64,000 bases of DNA from Pseudomonas viridiflava (GCF_900582625.1 NZ_UTIQ01000327.1:62001-126000), one strand, 5' to 3'. Counted from the stretch's first letter, positions 17,009 to 26,540 are shown. Notes: generated by a model from the letters alone, not told the origin. Numbers and translations: made by a program.

Positions 17009-17254
17009 TTACGGCTGTGTGACTGTGTCGGCATTTTTCTTCAGGCCCCGGCAGTTCATGGCGCACAGGCAGAACTGCAGCAAGATCAGCGCATACGCGT
17101 GGGTGTACAGCCCCCAGATCACCCACAACACATTGCTCAGAATAAAAACCCAAAACCCCATCATCCGGCGGCGCGCGCTTCGTGCGCCAATCAGCCAGGC
17201 GGCCATTACCGTGACGGCCATGGCCGGCCACTGCAAAAGATCGAGATAGTCCAT
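17009..17254 (-). CDS. Small three-span inner membrane protein
   Basis: 81 aa with three hydrophobic segments (LLQWPAMAVTVMAAWLIGA, MGFWVFILSNVLWVIWGLY, AYALILLQFCLCAMNCRGL). The SNVLWVIWGL pattern is like SemiSWEET/YgjV-type small membrane proteins. ATG 17254 begins the hydrophobic region; the frame runs further upstream without support. Function not known. Confidence 0.6.
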   Translation of the reverse strand: MDYLDLLQWPAMAVTVMAAWLIGARSARRRMMGFWVFILSNVLWVIWGLYTHAYALILLQFCLCAMNCRGLKKNADTVTQP

Positions 17255-17392
17255 CGTGCTGCGTTTTCCTCTGGTCTTCAAAAGGCGACGGCAACGAAAC
17301 GCCGCGCTTAATTTTGTGACCGTAGGGAGGAAAAAATGAGCGGGGATTTTGATGATTGGTACGGCGGGCGTGCTGAACAGGCGCAAACAGCG

Positions 17393-17449
17393 CGAGGCTA
17401 AAGCTACTCCCACAGCAACGAACAATCCGTGGGAGAGGCTTTAGCCTCG
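17393..17449. repeat. REP doublet (REPIN)
   Basis: CGAGGCTAAAGCTACTCCCA... at 17,393-17,413 faces ...GGGAGAGGCTTTAGCCTCG at 17,429-17,449. It is a diverged member of the same REP family as 11,885-11,944. Confidence 0.85.
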
Positions 17450-17454
17450 ATGGA

Positions 17455-18183
17455 TCAGGCCGGCAACGCCGCCTTGTCTTGCGCGACGAAACGCATCATC
17501 CACTCGGCAACAGCCGCGCCTTGATGGTCGTGCTGCAAGCTGTCGATACCGGACTTATAGATTTCTTCGCCCAGGTGCTGCTGGCGAATCTCCAGCAAGG
17601 CGCGGGAATAATCGTGAATAAATTCCGGGTGGCCCTGGAAGCACAGTACTTGGTCATTGATGCGGTACGCGGCGATGGGGCAGAACGCACTGGAAGCAAT
17701 TACCGTGGCGTCTTTGGGCAACGCGGTGACTTGGTCCTGATGACTGATGAGCAAGGTCAACTCATCCATCGCAGGGGTCATCCAGCTCGGCTGCTCGGCC
17801 ACTTGGTAGCGGTGGGTACCGACGCCCCAGCCCTGATGCGCCCGCTCACTTTTGCCGCCCAGCAGCAGCGCCAACAACTGATGGCCAAAGCAAATGCCCA
17901 GCAGCTTGTCGCCGCGCTGGTAACGGTCGAGCAAGTAAGTTCTGAGGGTTTCGATCCAGGGATCCGTGCCAAACGAATCGGCTTTGCTGCCGGTGACCAG
18001 ATAGGCGTCGAAGCGCTCGTCATCTGCCGGGTAGTTGCCCTCCACCACGTTATAGGTGACGAACTCGGCGGCAATCGGCTGGCGGGCGAAGAGCTGCTCG
18101 AACATCCGGCCATAGCTCTGATATTGGTCAACCAGTTCCGGACGCAGAATGTCTGTTTCCAGAATGCAGATACGTAACGACAT
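17455..18183 (-). CDS. Class I glutamine amidotransferase (GATase1, GuaA-like)
   Basis: 242 aa, a stand-alone GATase1 domain. The nucleophile is Cys98 in LLGICFGHQLLA, and the His185/Glu187 pair lies in CFQGHPEFIHDYSR. It removes ammonia from glutamine or hydrolyses a gamma-glutamyl bond. Stand-alone versions in pseudomonads are annotated only as amidotransferases, and neighbours give no substrate clue. The 345-bp gap upstream (18,184-18,528) probably holds its promoter. Confidence 0.88.
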   Translation of the reverse strand: MSLRICILETDILRPELVDQYQSYGRMFEQLFARQPIAAEFVTYNVVEGNYPADDERFDAYLVTGSKADSFGTDPWIETLRTYLLDRYQRGDKLLGICFGHQLLALLLGGKSERAHQGWGVGTHRYQVAEQPSWMTPAMDELTLLISHQDQVTALPKDATVIASSAFCPIAAYRINDQVLCFQGHPEFIHDYSRALLEIRQQHLGEEIYKSGIDSLQHDHQGAAVAEWMMRFVAQDKAALPA

Positions 18184-18528
18184 AAGGGATTTCCTGAAGC
18201 GATGTAGGTTATGGCCAGCTGTTTGTTTTATTTAACATAGCGGCGCGCGCAAGGAAACCCATAAACCACGGCTTATCTCGCTTTCGCGGTTTTAATTGCG
18301 AATCCACAGCGGGAAATGCGGCGGCCGTTGTCGTCAATAAAATTTTACGAACTGACCCATTTTCCTGAGCAAGGCCGCGCGTCCATATCGCTGGCTCGAT
18401 AGCGCCGCTGCGCTCTATCACTGGCTTCGATAGTCACCATCGTGCCCATTCACTTCTGGCCGCCGCCACGCTCGGCAATCATGCAACCCATCGGGCAACA
18501 CCGCCCCCGTAGCATGAGGAAAACCGCC
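18184..18528. other. Intergenic region without recognised gene
   Basis: 345 bp between divergent genes. TTATTTAACATAG near 18,228 could be an AT-rich promoter element for the amidotransferase. TCACTGGCTTCGATAGTCACC near 18,420 is not a known motif. No coding or RNA gene is supported. Confidence 0.35.
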
Positions 18529-18663
18529 ATGAACAAATTCGGAGCCATCGCCAGCCTTGTAGCCGCCTCGGCCTTTGCCAGCCACTTGAACGCCGAGCTG
18601 TATCGCCACAGCGACAAAACCCCTGCCCCGGCAAAAACCGAACAAAAACCTGCACGTCATTAA
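18529..18663 (+). CDS. Very small exported protein
   Basis: 44 aa: the signal peptide MNKFGAIASLVAASAFASHL-NA is followed by a short Lys/Pro-rich mature peptide. GAGG lies about 10 bp before ATG 18529; an alternative ATG 15 bp upstream overlaps it. It is 28 bp from the next small gene. Function unknown. Confidence 0.5.
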   Translation: MNKFGAIASLVAASAFASHLNAELYRHSDKTPAPAKTEQKPARH

Positions 18664-18691
18664 TGCAACGCGGCTTAACAAGGAGAACGCC

Positions 18692-18892
18692 ATGGGCAGC
18701 ATGTTCAGCGAAACCGGTAAAAACGCCTATGGCGTGACCTACGCCACCCTCGACGAAAACGGCCTGCACTTTGAAACCGAACTGGCCATTCAGCTTATGG
18801 ATGGTCACCTTGTCACCCTGAAGATGCCCACTCAGCTCAGCGAGCGCGAGGCGATCAGTCGGTTGGTACGAGGAGCGAATGCGGGGCGCTGA
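18692..18892 (+). CDS. Small protein of unknown function
   Basis: 66 aa, soluble, with YGVTYATLDENGLHFETELA and LMDGHLVTLKMPTQL. AAGGAG lies 7 bp before ATG 18692. No family recognised. Confidence 0.55.
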   Translation: MGSMFSETGKNAYGVTYATLDENGLHFETELAIQLMDGHLVTLKMPTQLSEREAISRLVRGANAGR

Positions 18893-19002
18893 ACTTCGCC
18901 GCAGCCCTTCTTTTATTCAGCAACTCGCCTCGTCCTCTCTCCCCTGCTCGCCCGCTCTAAGGCGATAATGCCCGCCGCATTCGCCTAGAGCCCTCTCCCC
19001 TC

Positions 19003-19536
19003 ATGTTTGAAATCCAACCCTTCGACCCTGCCACCTATCGCCAGCAAACCCGCCGCAGCACGGTGATCGTGGCGGTGATTTTCGTGGCCATGGCCATGCT
19101 GTTGTCCAGCCTGGCGGTGATGTTGTTTGGCACGCCGGGCGGCGACAATTTCCGTTGGAATGCCGGCGGCGTGGCGTTGGCGGTGGTGCTGTGCGCCGCA
19201 CTGTTCAAGGTCAAGTTGTGGTCGCAGCCGTGGATGAGCGCAGCGGTGTATGGCTGGCGTCTGAAGCGCGCGCTGATGAGCGTGACCAATGTGATGCACG
19301 ACGTGGAGGCCGGCGTAAACGCGCAGAACCCGGAGGCCATGAAGTTGCTGCGTTTCTACCACCAGGGCCTGACGCAGATGTACCTGCTGGAAGCCAATAC
19401 CAGTTCGCTCAGCCAGGTAACCGCTGAAATTGCCGCCCATAAAGAAGCCATGCAGGCGCTCGGGCTGGAAACCGACCAGCCGCGCCTGAACCCCCAGTGG
19501 CTAGTGGCAGTAAACGGGTTGGCCAAGGCAAAATAA
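19003..19536 (+). CDS. DUF3087 family membrane protein
   Basis: 177 aa. MFEIQPFDPATYRQQTRRST is the typical DUF3087 start, followed by two membrane spans (VIVAVIFVAMAMLLSSLAVM and AGGVALAVVLCAALFKVKLW). A helical cytoplasmic part contains QPWMSAAVYGWRLKRALM and LRFYHQGLTQMYLLEANTSS. The family is proteobacterial with no known function. It precedes the phytochrome operon by 115 bp in the same direction. Confidence 0.82.
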   Translation: MFEIQPFDPATYRQQTRRSTVIVAVIFVAMAMLLSSLAVMLFGTPGGDNFRWNAGGVALAVVLCAALFKVKLWSQPWMSAAVYGWRLKRALMSVTNVMHDVEAGVNAQNPEAMKLLRFYHQGLTQMYLLEANTSSLSQVTAEIAAHKEAMQALGLETDQPRLNPQWLVAVNGLAKAK

Positions 19537-19651
19537 CCGCCAATCGCACCGTCGAAAATTTCTCGAACCATTTTCCGCAGCCGCCGCTCTGAATTGGGCC
19601 AAGCCGTATTGCCGGCTCATTTCTCGTGGCACTGGTCTGAAAGGATGCACC

Positions 19652-21922
19652 ATGAACACCCCCGTCCCTGATTCGCTGACCGACGCCGTAGCGCGCTGTG
19701 CCGACGAACCGATCCATATTCCCGGCGGCATTCAGCCCCATGGATTTTTGATCGTGGTCGCGGCAACGGACTTGGCAGTGCAACAGGTCAGTGAAAACGT
19801 CCGCCAGTGGCTTGGGCTCGAGGCGCAGAGCCTGCTGGGTTTATCGCTGAGCGAGCTGATCGATGAGCCGGAGTTACCGGCGCGGCTCGCCGGGCTCTCG
19901 GATGAAGACCGCAACCCCTTTCATCTTGGCGATGTGCGCTTTGTTAAGGGCACGGCACAGGCCTGCTCGTTCGCGCTGATGGGCCATCGCAACGAGGATC
20001 AGCTGATTCTCGAATTCGAGCAGGCCAGCAATGCTGGCGAGGCTTACGGTGTTCTGTATCCCTTGATGCGCACCTTTGTTGCCGAGCTGCATGCGGCGAA
20101 CACCATCGAGGCCATCTGCCAGTTGGCGGTCAATGAGTTGAGCCGGATTACCGGCTTTGGCCGCGTCAAAGCCTACCGGTTCGATGAAGCCGGCAATGGT
20201 GAAGTGCTGGCCGAACGCGCCGCCCCGGGTTACGCCAACTACCTGGGCCATCAATTCCCCGCTTCGGATATCCCGGCCCAGGCCCGCGCGCTGTATTGCA
20301 AGAACCTGATTCGGCTGATTCCCGATGCCAATTACACGCCCTCGCCCCTGATTCCCGCGTTGAACCCGGTCGATCAGCAGCCGCTGGATTTGGGCTTCGC
20401 CTCGCTGCGCAGCGTGTCGCCGGTGCATCTGCAATACATGCGCAACATGGGCACGCTGGCCTCGATGTCGGTGTCGATTGTGGTGCGCGATCGCCTGTGG
20501 GGGTTGATCTCGTGTCATGACAGCGAGCCGCGTCTGCTCAGCCACAAAACCCGCACCACCTGTGAGTTGTTGGCGCGCATTCTGGCGCTGCAAATCGACG
20601 CCAGCGAAGCGGCTGAGTTGGCGCACCGCAAGTTGGAATTGCGCCATCTGGTCGTGCGGCTGTTGGCCGGTATGGCCGATTACGACAGCGTGACCGAAGG
20701 CTTCCAGCGCTTGCCTGAGGTGGTGTTGGCATTCGCCCAGGCCCAAGGCGCCGCCGTGGTGACGGCCGATACGTGCGTCACGGTCGGCAACGCGCCGGCC
20801 GACGCGCAGATCATGCAACTGGCGACCTGGCTGGGCAGCCAGAACGGCGGCCCACTGTTCAGCAGCGACAACCTGGGGCGCGACGTGCCGCATTTACCGC
20901 ACCTGGCGGCTCACAGTGCCGGCGTGCTGGCGGTGTCGATTTCCAAGCTGCACGCTCATTACCTGATGTGGTTCCGGCCCGAGCGCGTGCAGACAGTGAA
21001 ATGGGCCGGGCAGCCGAATAAAACACTGGATTTAACCAGCGGCGCCCTTTCCCCGCGCAACAGTTTCGACACCTGGCGCGAAGAGCTGCGCGGGTACTGC
21101 GCGCCGTGGGACGCGGCTGAATGCGAAGGTGCTATGGAGCTGCGCAACGCCGTGCTAGGCATCGTGCTGCGCAAGGCCGAAGAGATGGCGATGCTGGCCG
21201 GCGAACTGCGCGAGAGCAACAAAGAGCTGGAGTCGTTCTCGTACAGCGTGTCCCACGATTTGCGCGCGCCGCTGCGCCACATCGCCGGCTACACCGAACT
21301 GCTCGGTGAGCTTGAAGGCCAGCAGCTGAGCGAGCGCGGCAAGCGTTTCCTGGTGAACATCAGCGATGCCGCGCGTTTCGCCGGCGTGCTGGTGGACAAC
21401 CTGCTGAGCTTCTCGCAAATGGGCCGCGCCGCGCTGCACATGACGGACGTAGATCTGGGCGCGCTGGTCAGTTCCATTCGCGAGGAAATGCGCCCCGACT
21501 ACGAGCAACGCGACGTAGAGTGGCGCATCCAGCCGCTGCCCGTCGTGGTAGCCGACGCCGCCTTTATTCACATGGTGCTGCGCAATCTGGTCAGCAATGC
21601 CCTCAAGTATTCCAGCCGCCGCGACAAGGCGGTGATCGAGATGGGCGCTGAGCAGCGCGCTGATGAAATCGTGGTGTTTATCCGCGATAACGGCGTGGGC
21701 TTTGACATGCAGTACAGCAACAAGCTCTTCGGTGTATTCCAGCGTTTGCATCGCATGGAAGAGTTCGAAGGCACCGGCATTGGCCTGGCCAGTGTGCGCC
21801 GCATCATCGAACGCCATGGCGGCCGCGTGTGGGCCGAAGGCCGTATCGACCATGGCGCCACGTTCTATTTCGCCTTACCCCGACTGACTTACAACACTCC
21901 ACTTGATGACCGGAAAGACTGA
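19652..21922 (+). CDS. bphP: Bacteriophytochrome histidine kinase
   Basis: 756 aa in the order PAS-GAF-PHY-HisKA-HATPase. Cys16 is in the position that binds biliverdin in bacteriophytochromes, followed by IHIPGGIQPHGFLIVV. PASDIP (residues 203-208) holds the conserved chromophore-pocket Asp205. The kinase has SHDLRAPLRH with His535, LRNLVSNALKYSS (N box), IRDNGVGFD and GTGIGLASVRR. It is a red/far-red light sensor. Its stop overlaps the next ATG by one base (TGATG). GAAAGGA precedes the ATG. The operon also carries its receiver and bphO. Confidence 0.95.
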   Translation: MNTPVPDSLTDAVARCADEPIHIPGGIQPHGFLIVVAATDLAVQQVSENVRQWLGLEAQSLLGLSLSELIDEPELPARLAGLSDEDRNPFHLGDVRFVKGTAQACSFALMGHRNEDQLILEFEQASNAGEAYGVLYPLMRTFVAELHAANTIEAICQLAVNELSRITGFGRVKAYRFDEAGNGEVLAERAAPGYANYLGHQFPASDIPAQARALYCKNLIRLIPDANYTPSPLIPALNPVDQQPLDLGFASLRSVSPVHLQYMRNMGTLASMSVSIVVRDRLWGLISCHDSEPRLLSHKTRTTCELLARILALQIDASEAAELAHRKLELRHLVVRLLAGMADYDSVTEGFQRLPEVVLAFAQAQGAAVVTADTCVTVGNAPADAQIMQLATWLGSQNGGPLFSSDNLGRDVPHLPHLAAHSAGVLAVSISKLHAHYLMWFRPERVQTVKWAGQPNKTLDLTSGALSPRNSFDTWREELRGYCAPWDAAECEGAMELRNAVLGIVLRKAEEMAMLAGELRESNKELESFSYSVSHDLRAPLRHIAGYTELLGELEGQQLSERGKRFLVNISDAARFAGVLVDNLLSFSQMGRAALHMTDVDLGALVSSIREEMRPDYEQRDVEWRIQPLPVVVADAAFIHMVLRNLVSNALKYSSRRDKAVIEMGAEQRADEIVVFIRDNGVGFDMQYSNKLFGVFQRLHRMEEFEGTGIGLASVRRIIERHGGRVWAEGRIDHGATFYFALPRLTYNTPLDDRKD

Positions 21923-22398
21923 TGCTCAAACCCATCCTTCTCGTTGAAGACAACCCCAACGATCTGGAACTGACTCTGGTCGCGCTGGAGCGCAGCCAGT
22001 TGGCCAACGATGTTGTGATTAAACGCGACGGCGCCGAAGCGCTGGATTACCTGCTGCGACGTGGTGATTACGAGAGCCGCGCAGACGGCAATCCGGCCGT
22101 GCTGTTGCTCGACTTGAAGTTGCCCAAGGTCGACGGTCTTGAAGTGCTCAAAACCGTGCGCGAAACCCCGGCGCTGCGCAGCATTCCGGTGGTCATGCTG
22201 ACCTCCTCTCGCGAGGAACCCGATCTGATGCGCGCCTATGAAATGGGCGTGAACGCGTATGTGGTCAAGCCGGTGGAATTCAAAGACTTCGTGGCGGCGA
22301 TTTCCGATCTGGGGATTTTCTGGGCCGTTCTCAATGAACCACCGCCCGGCTCGTTGCGTCTGAACCGCACCCGCAAGCACGACGACCAGCACGACTGA
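21922..22398 (+). CDS. Phytochrome-associated response regulator (Rcp1-like)
   Basis: 158 aa, a single receiver domain with ILLVEDNPNDLEL, phospho-acceptor Asp64 in LLLDLKLPKVDG, VVMLTSSREEPDL, and Lys in NAYVVKPVEF. The C-terminal FWAVLNEPPP extension is typical of Rcp1-type partners of phytochromes. It starts inside the bphP stop codon, so it is the likely direct phosphotransfer partner of BphP. It has no output domain. Confidence 0.9.
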   Translation: MLKPILLVEDNPNDLELTLVALERSQLANDVVIKRDGAEALDYLLRRGDYESRADGNPAVLLLDLKLPKVDGLEVLKTVRETPALRSIPVVMLTSSREEPDLMRAYEMGVNAYVVKPVEFKDFVAAISDLGIFWAVLNEPPPGSLRLNRTRKHDDQHD

Positions 22399-22411
22399 CC
22401 TAGGAACATTG

Positions 22412-24814
22412 ATGCCCGCGTCAACACACATCCGTATTTTGTTGATTGAGGACAGCCCGCACGATGCGGAACTGGCCCAGTTAGCACTGGAGCGCAGTGG
22501 TTACACCCTCGATGTCGAATTGGTCTACGACCAGATTGGTGTCGTTGAAGCCCTGGAGCGACGCGAGTTTGATCTGATTCTGGCCGACTTCATTCTGCCG
22601 GGGTTCTCCGGCAGCCAGGCGTTGCAGGAAGCCCGGCGTTTGGCCGCGCAAACGCCTTTTATCTTCCTTTCCGGTGTGTACGGCGAAGAAAACGCCGTCA
22701 ACATGATGCGCGCCGGCGCCGTCGACTACGTGCTCAAACAAAACCTCTCGCTACTGCCCAAGGCGGTGAACCGCGCGCTGGCTGAAGTGAATGAGCGGCG
22801 CCGTCGGCAACAGGCCGAGCAGGCGTTGCAGGAGGTTGGCGTGCGCGCCCGTCTGGCCGTGGAAGCGGCTGGCCTGGGCATGTGGGATTACGAGCCCAGC
22901 AGCGGCGAACTGCGCTGCGACCACCGTTACCGCGCCATGTGCGGGCTGGACGCCGACGAAACGCTGGACATGAGCGTGTTCGAACGCCTCTGCCACCCCG
23001 ACGATTTGCCGGCGCTGCGGGCACGCATTCAAGCGGTGACCAGCGACCCGCATCACCCCGATTTCGCCACGCCCTACCGCATTCATTTGTCGGACGGCCG
23101 CGAGCGCTGGCTGGAAATGCGTGGCCAGGCATTCTTTGAAGGCGCGCAGTGCACGCGCTTTGTCGGCGTGGTGATGGACATCACCGAGCAGCGCGCCGCC
23201 ACCGAAGCGCTGAAGCAAATGAACGAAACACTCGGCGAGCGCGTGCAAGAGCGGACCCGCGAACGCGACCGCACGTGGGAGCTGTCCCGCGACTTACTCG
23301 CTGTGACAGGGTTCGATTCCATCACGCTGGCAGTTAACCCCGCCTGGCAGAGCATCCTCGGTTGGCGTCAGGATGAATTGCTCGGGCTGCCCTTGGTCGC
23401 CCTGACCCATCCTGACGACGTGCGCAGCAGCCGTGTGGCGATGGCCACCGTGCGGCGTGGCAAGGTGGCGGACCGCTTCGTCAACCGCTTGCGTCACCGT
23501 GACGGCGGTTATCGCTGGATTTCCTGGAGCGCGGTGCCAGACGGCGGCCGGGCCTACGTGGCAGGCCGGGATATCACCAGCGAAATTGCCAGCATCGACA
23601 AGCTGGCCGACGCCAACGCCGCGTTGCGCAAGCAGATTCAGGAGCGGGAAAAAGTCGAAGCCACGCTCCGGCAAATGCAACGCCTGGAGGCCGTTGGCCA
23701 ACTGACCGCAGGCGTCGCCCACGACTTCAACAACCTGTTGACCGTGATTCTCACCAGCGCCACCTTCTTGCAGCGCGACCTGGAGCGCGGCGTGGCGCCT
23801 GAAACCAGCCTGCGGCGGGTTAACCACATCCGTACCGCTGGCGAGCGCGGTGCAACACTGACCGGCCAACTCCTGGCGTTCGCCCGTCGTCAGCAATTGG
23901 CGCCCGCGCCGCTGAACCTCAACGAAACCTTGAACAACCTGCACACCTTGCTCAAAAGCACGTTGGGCGGGCGCATTAGCGTGGCCATTCAGGCGCAGTC
24001 AGACCTCTGGCACGCCTTGGTGGATCCGACGCAGATCGACATGATCATCCTCAATTTGGCGATCAACGCCCGCGACGCCATGAAAGACGGCGGACAGTTG
24101 GTGCTGGCCACCGCCAACGTCACCATCAGCCAGCCGGCACAGAGCGCCGAAGAACCGGGGCCTGGCGACTACGTGATGCTGTCGGTATCGGACACCGGAA
24201 CCGGCATGAGCCAGGACGTGCTGCAAAAAGCCTTCGAACCCTTCTTCACCACCAAGGAAGTGGGCAAAGGCTCCGGCTTGGGCTTGGCGCAGGTGTTCGG
24301 CTTTGCCAAGCAATCGGGCGGCGGCGCGCGGATATTCACCGAAATCGGCGTCGGCACCACGGTCCAGGTGTATCTGCCGCGCACCGAACCCGAGGCAAAC
24401 CCGGTAGCGGCTGGCCCGGCGGGCGTGAGCCCCGAACTGCTGTGCGGCGAGCACCACATTTTGCTGGTCGACGATGACCCTTCGGTGCGCGACGTCACGG
24501 CGCAGATGCTCCGGCGCTTGGGATTCGAAGTCACCGAAGCGGAGTCCGGCGCCCACGCGCTGCACTTGTTGACCAGCGTAGAGGTGGATTTGCTGCTCGC
24601 CGACTTCGCCATGCCCGGCATGAACGGCGGCGAACTGGCCCGGGTGGTGGCGGCGCAGCAACCTCAGCTGCCGATCGTGTTTATCAGCGGTTATGCCGAA
24701 CTCGACTCCGTCGGCCTCGGCGACAGCCCGGTGATTCAAAAGCCGTTCACCGAAGAGCAACTGGTGCGCAAGATTGTGCAAGCCTTGCGCGCCGTGGTGC
24801 CCAAGCATGGATAA
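22412..24814 (+). CDS. Hybrid sensor histidine kinase (REC-PAS-PAS-HK-REC)
   Basis: 800 aa. An N-terminal receiver (ILLIEDSPHDAEL, Asp59 in LILADFILPG) is followed by two PAS domains (around residues 145-270 and 285-400, each with a PAC-type end) and a HisKA_4-like box GVAHDFNNLLTVI with His437. A HATPase (LNLAINARDAMKDGG, VSDTGTGM, GSGLGLAQVFGFAKQ) and a second receiver (LLVDDDPSVRD, Asp731 in LLADFAMPGMNGG) complete it. It sits 13 bp after the Rcp1-like gene and overlaps bphO by 8 bp, so it is part of the light-sensing phosphorelay. ATG 22412 is preceded by AGGAAC. Confidence 0.9.
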   Translation: MPASTHIRILLIEDSPHDAELAQLALERSGYTLDVELVYDQIGVVEALERREFDLILADFILPGFSGSQALQEARRLAAQTPFIFLSGVYGEENAVNMMRAGAVDYVLKQNLSLLPKAVNRALAEVNERRRRQQAEQALQEVGVRARLAVEAAGLGMWDYEPSSGELRCDHRYRAMCGLDADETLDMSVFERLCHPDDLPALRARIQAVTSDPHHPDFATPYRIHLSDGRERWLEMRGQAFFEGAQCTRFVGVVMDITEQRAATEALKQMNETLGERVQERTRERDRTWELSRDLLAVTGFDSITLAVNPAWQSILGWRQDELLGLPLVALTHPDDVRSSRVAMATVRRGKVADRFVNRLRHRDGGYRWISWSAVPDGGRAYVAGRDITSEIASIDKLADANAALRKQIQEREKVEATLRQMQRLEAVGQLTAGVAHDFNNLLTVILTSATFLQRDLERGVAPETSLRRVNHIRTAGERGATLTGQLLAFARRQQLAPAPLNLNETLNNLHTLLKSTLGGRISVAIQAQSDLWHALVDPTQIDMIILNLAINARDAMKDGGQLVLATANVTISQPAQSAEEPGPGDYVMLSVSDTGTGMSQDVLQKAFEPFFTTKEVGKGSGLGLAQVFGFAKQSGGGARIFTEIGVGTTVQVYLPRTEPEANPVAAGPAGVSPELLCGEHHILLVDDDPSVRDVTAQMLRRLGFEVTEAESGAHALHLLTSVEVDLLLADFAMPGMNGGELARVVAAQQPQLPIVFISGYAELDSVGLGDSPVIQKPFTEEQLVRKIVQALRAVVPKHG

Positions 24815-25358
24815 CGTGCGCGCACGCCTGCGCCAGGCCGGCGCCGGCTTGCATCAAGAGGTCGATGACGCCTTCTCGGCGCTGTCTCTGGAAACGGCCG
24901 ACGGCTATCGCCACTTTCTGCAAGCCCACGCTGCTGCGCTGTTCAGCCTCGAACACTGCTTGGAACAGAACGGCATCGAGCGTTTGCTCGACGATTGGCC
25001 GCAGCGCCGGCGTAGTGATGTTCTGCGTGCCGACCTCGCAGCACTAAACTGCCGACCGATCGCCCCGCTGCCCGCGCGCAGCAGCGTCAGCCAGGCTTGG
25101 TGCTGGGGCGCAGCGTATGTGCTGGAAGGTTCGCGCCTCGGCGGCCAAGTGCTCGCCAAGCGTGTGCAAGCCGCGCAGCCTGGCGCGCCTATGCACTATC
25201 TGGCGCACGCCACCACGCCTGGTCTGTGGCCAAGCTTTTTGCAGCGACTGGAAAGCCAGGCGCAGCACTGTGATGAGCGCGACCTGCAGCGGGGCGTGGA
25301 AGATGCCTTCGAGCTTTTTTTACAGGCGGCTCGCGGGCAGTTAACGGCAGTCGCCTAA
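24807..25358 (+). CDS. bphO: Biliverdin-producing heme oxygenase
   Basis: 183 aa. RLRQAGAGLHQEVDDAFSAL places His16 as proximal heme ligand; YVLEGSRLGGQVLAKRVQA is the distal-helix Gly-rich motif of heme oxygenases. It opens heme to biliverdin, the chromophore of BphP. ATG 24807 overlaps the hybrid-kinase stop by 8 bp, so translation is coupled. Having bphO last in the operon, after two extra signalling genes, differs from the commoner bphO-bphP order. Confidence 0.88.
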   Translation: MDNVRARLRQAGAGLHQEVDDAFSALSLETADGYRHFLQAHAAALFSLEHCLEQNGIERLLDDWPQRRRSDVLRADLAALNCRPIAPLPARSSVSQAWCWGAAYVLEGSRLGGQVLAKRVQAAQPGAPMHYLAHATTPGLWPSFLQRLESQAQHCDERDLQRGVEDAFELFLQAARGQLTAVA

Positions 25359-25436
25359 GGGCCTGACGACGGTGCGTTGCGGCTCAGCTAAGCTCGAATT
25401 GTCCAGCCCGTGCCCTTCCCTTTAGAGAACGCTGCC

Positions 25437-25889
25437 ATGTTCAAAGTACAGAGATTGATCGCGTTGTTCGCCTGCCTGACCCTGGCGATGGGTTCTGTTT
25501 CGGCACTCGCCGACCCTGGCAACGGCAAGGGCAAAAACAACGGCAACGGCCATGGTGGCGAACATGCGCAGGGCGGAAAGAATAAGGGCGGCGGCGGTAA
25601 CGAAGGGCATGGCGGCGGCCCCAGCGTGGACCGCAACTCTATCTACGGCCTGCTGGGCGGCCACCGCGACTATTGGAGCCCAGGCCCAGCGTTGCCCCCC
25701 GGCATTCAGAAGAACCTCGCCCGAGGCAAACCGCTGCCCCCGGGCATCGCCAAAAAACTCGACGGCCGCCTGCTCGGTCAACTGCCACGCTACGAGGGTT
25801 ATGAATGGCAGCAGGTCGGCACCGACCTGATTTTGGTCGCCATCGCCAGCGGCATTATTTATGAGGTGCTCAACGGCGCGTTCGACTGA
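25437..25889 (+). CDS. CigR/RcnB-like exported protein
   Basis: 150 aa with a signal peptide (LIALFACLTLAMGSVSALAD), a Gly/Asn/His-rich low-complexity linker (GNGKGKNNGNGHGGEHAQGG), and a C-terminal RcnB-type domain: LPPGIAKKLDGRLLGQLPRY and LILVAIASGIIYEVL. CigR is an anti-virulence or inner-membrane protein in Salmonella; its role in Pseudomonas is not established. ATG 25437 gives the signal peptide; an in-frame ATG 27 bp earlier is less likely. Confidence 0.82.
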   Translation: MFKVQRLIALFACLTLAMGSVSALADPGNGKGKNNGNGHGGEHAQGGKNKGGGGNEGHGGGPSVDRNSIYGLLGGHRDYWSPGPALPPGIQKNLARGKPLPPGIAKKLDGRLLGQLPRYEGYEWQQVGTDLILVAIASGIIYEVLNGAFD

Positions 25890-25913
25890 GAACCGCGCCG
25901 TGCGAGGTGGGTT

Positions 25914-26540
25914 TCAGATCAGATTGTTGCGCTTGGCCAGTTCGACCAGTTCGAGAATGTTGCCAACCTGAAGCTTGCTGATGAGTCGGCTTTTGTACGT
26001 GCTCACGGTTTTCTCGCTCAGCAGCAGCTCATCGGCGATGTCTTTGATCCGATGGCCCGTCGCCAGGCTACGCAGCACGGTCATTTCGCGGTCGGACAGG
26101 GTTTCCAACAACTCCTTCTCCGAGGCCAACTGCCCGCTGCCATCGACCGAGGAATATTCTGTGACGGGAAACAACTTGTAGCCCGACATCACCGTTTGCA
26201 CGGCGTTGGTGAGCTGCTTCAAATCGCTGTCTTTGGCGACAAATCCCGACGCGCCGGCCCGCGCACAACGAACCGCGTAGCGGCTGGCATCCAGGCCGGA
26301 GAACACAATGATTTTGGGCGGATTGGGCTGCGCATGAACTCGCTGAAGCACGGCAAAGCCATCGAGCTGCGGCATGTCCATGTCCAGAATGATCAGATCC
26401 GGCGAGAGACTGCGTAAAAGGCTTACCACCTCGACGCCGTTACTGGCCTCACCAATAACCTCATGCCCGGCAGTTTCCAACATCATCCGTGTAGCCATGC
26501 GGATAACCTCATGGTCGTCAGCAATCAAAACTTTCGCCAC
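25914..26540 (-). CDS. NarL/FixJ-type response regulator
   Basis: 208 aa. Receiver with VLIADDHEVIR, Asp53 in LIILDMDMPQLDG and SGFVAKDSDL; LuxR-type helix-turn-helix LSDREMTVLRSLATGHRIKD and LLLSEKTVSTYKSRLISKL. The GTG at 26540 has GAGGTG 7 bp upstream and starts exactly at the receiver, so it is preferred over the longer open frame. No kinase is adjacent. It resembles small orphan regulators of pseudomonads; targets unknown. Confidence 0.88.
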   Translation of the reverse strand: MAKVLIADDHEVIRMATRMMLETAGHEVIGEASNGVEVVSLLRSLSPDLIILDMDMPQLDGFAVLQRVHAQPNPPKIIVFSGLDASRYAVRCARAGASGFVAKDSDLKQLTNAVQTVMSGYKLFPVTEYSSVDGSGQLASEKELLETLSDREMTVLRSLATGHRIKDIADELLLSEKTVSTYKSRLISKLQVGNILELVELAKRNNLI

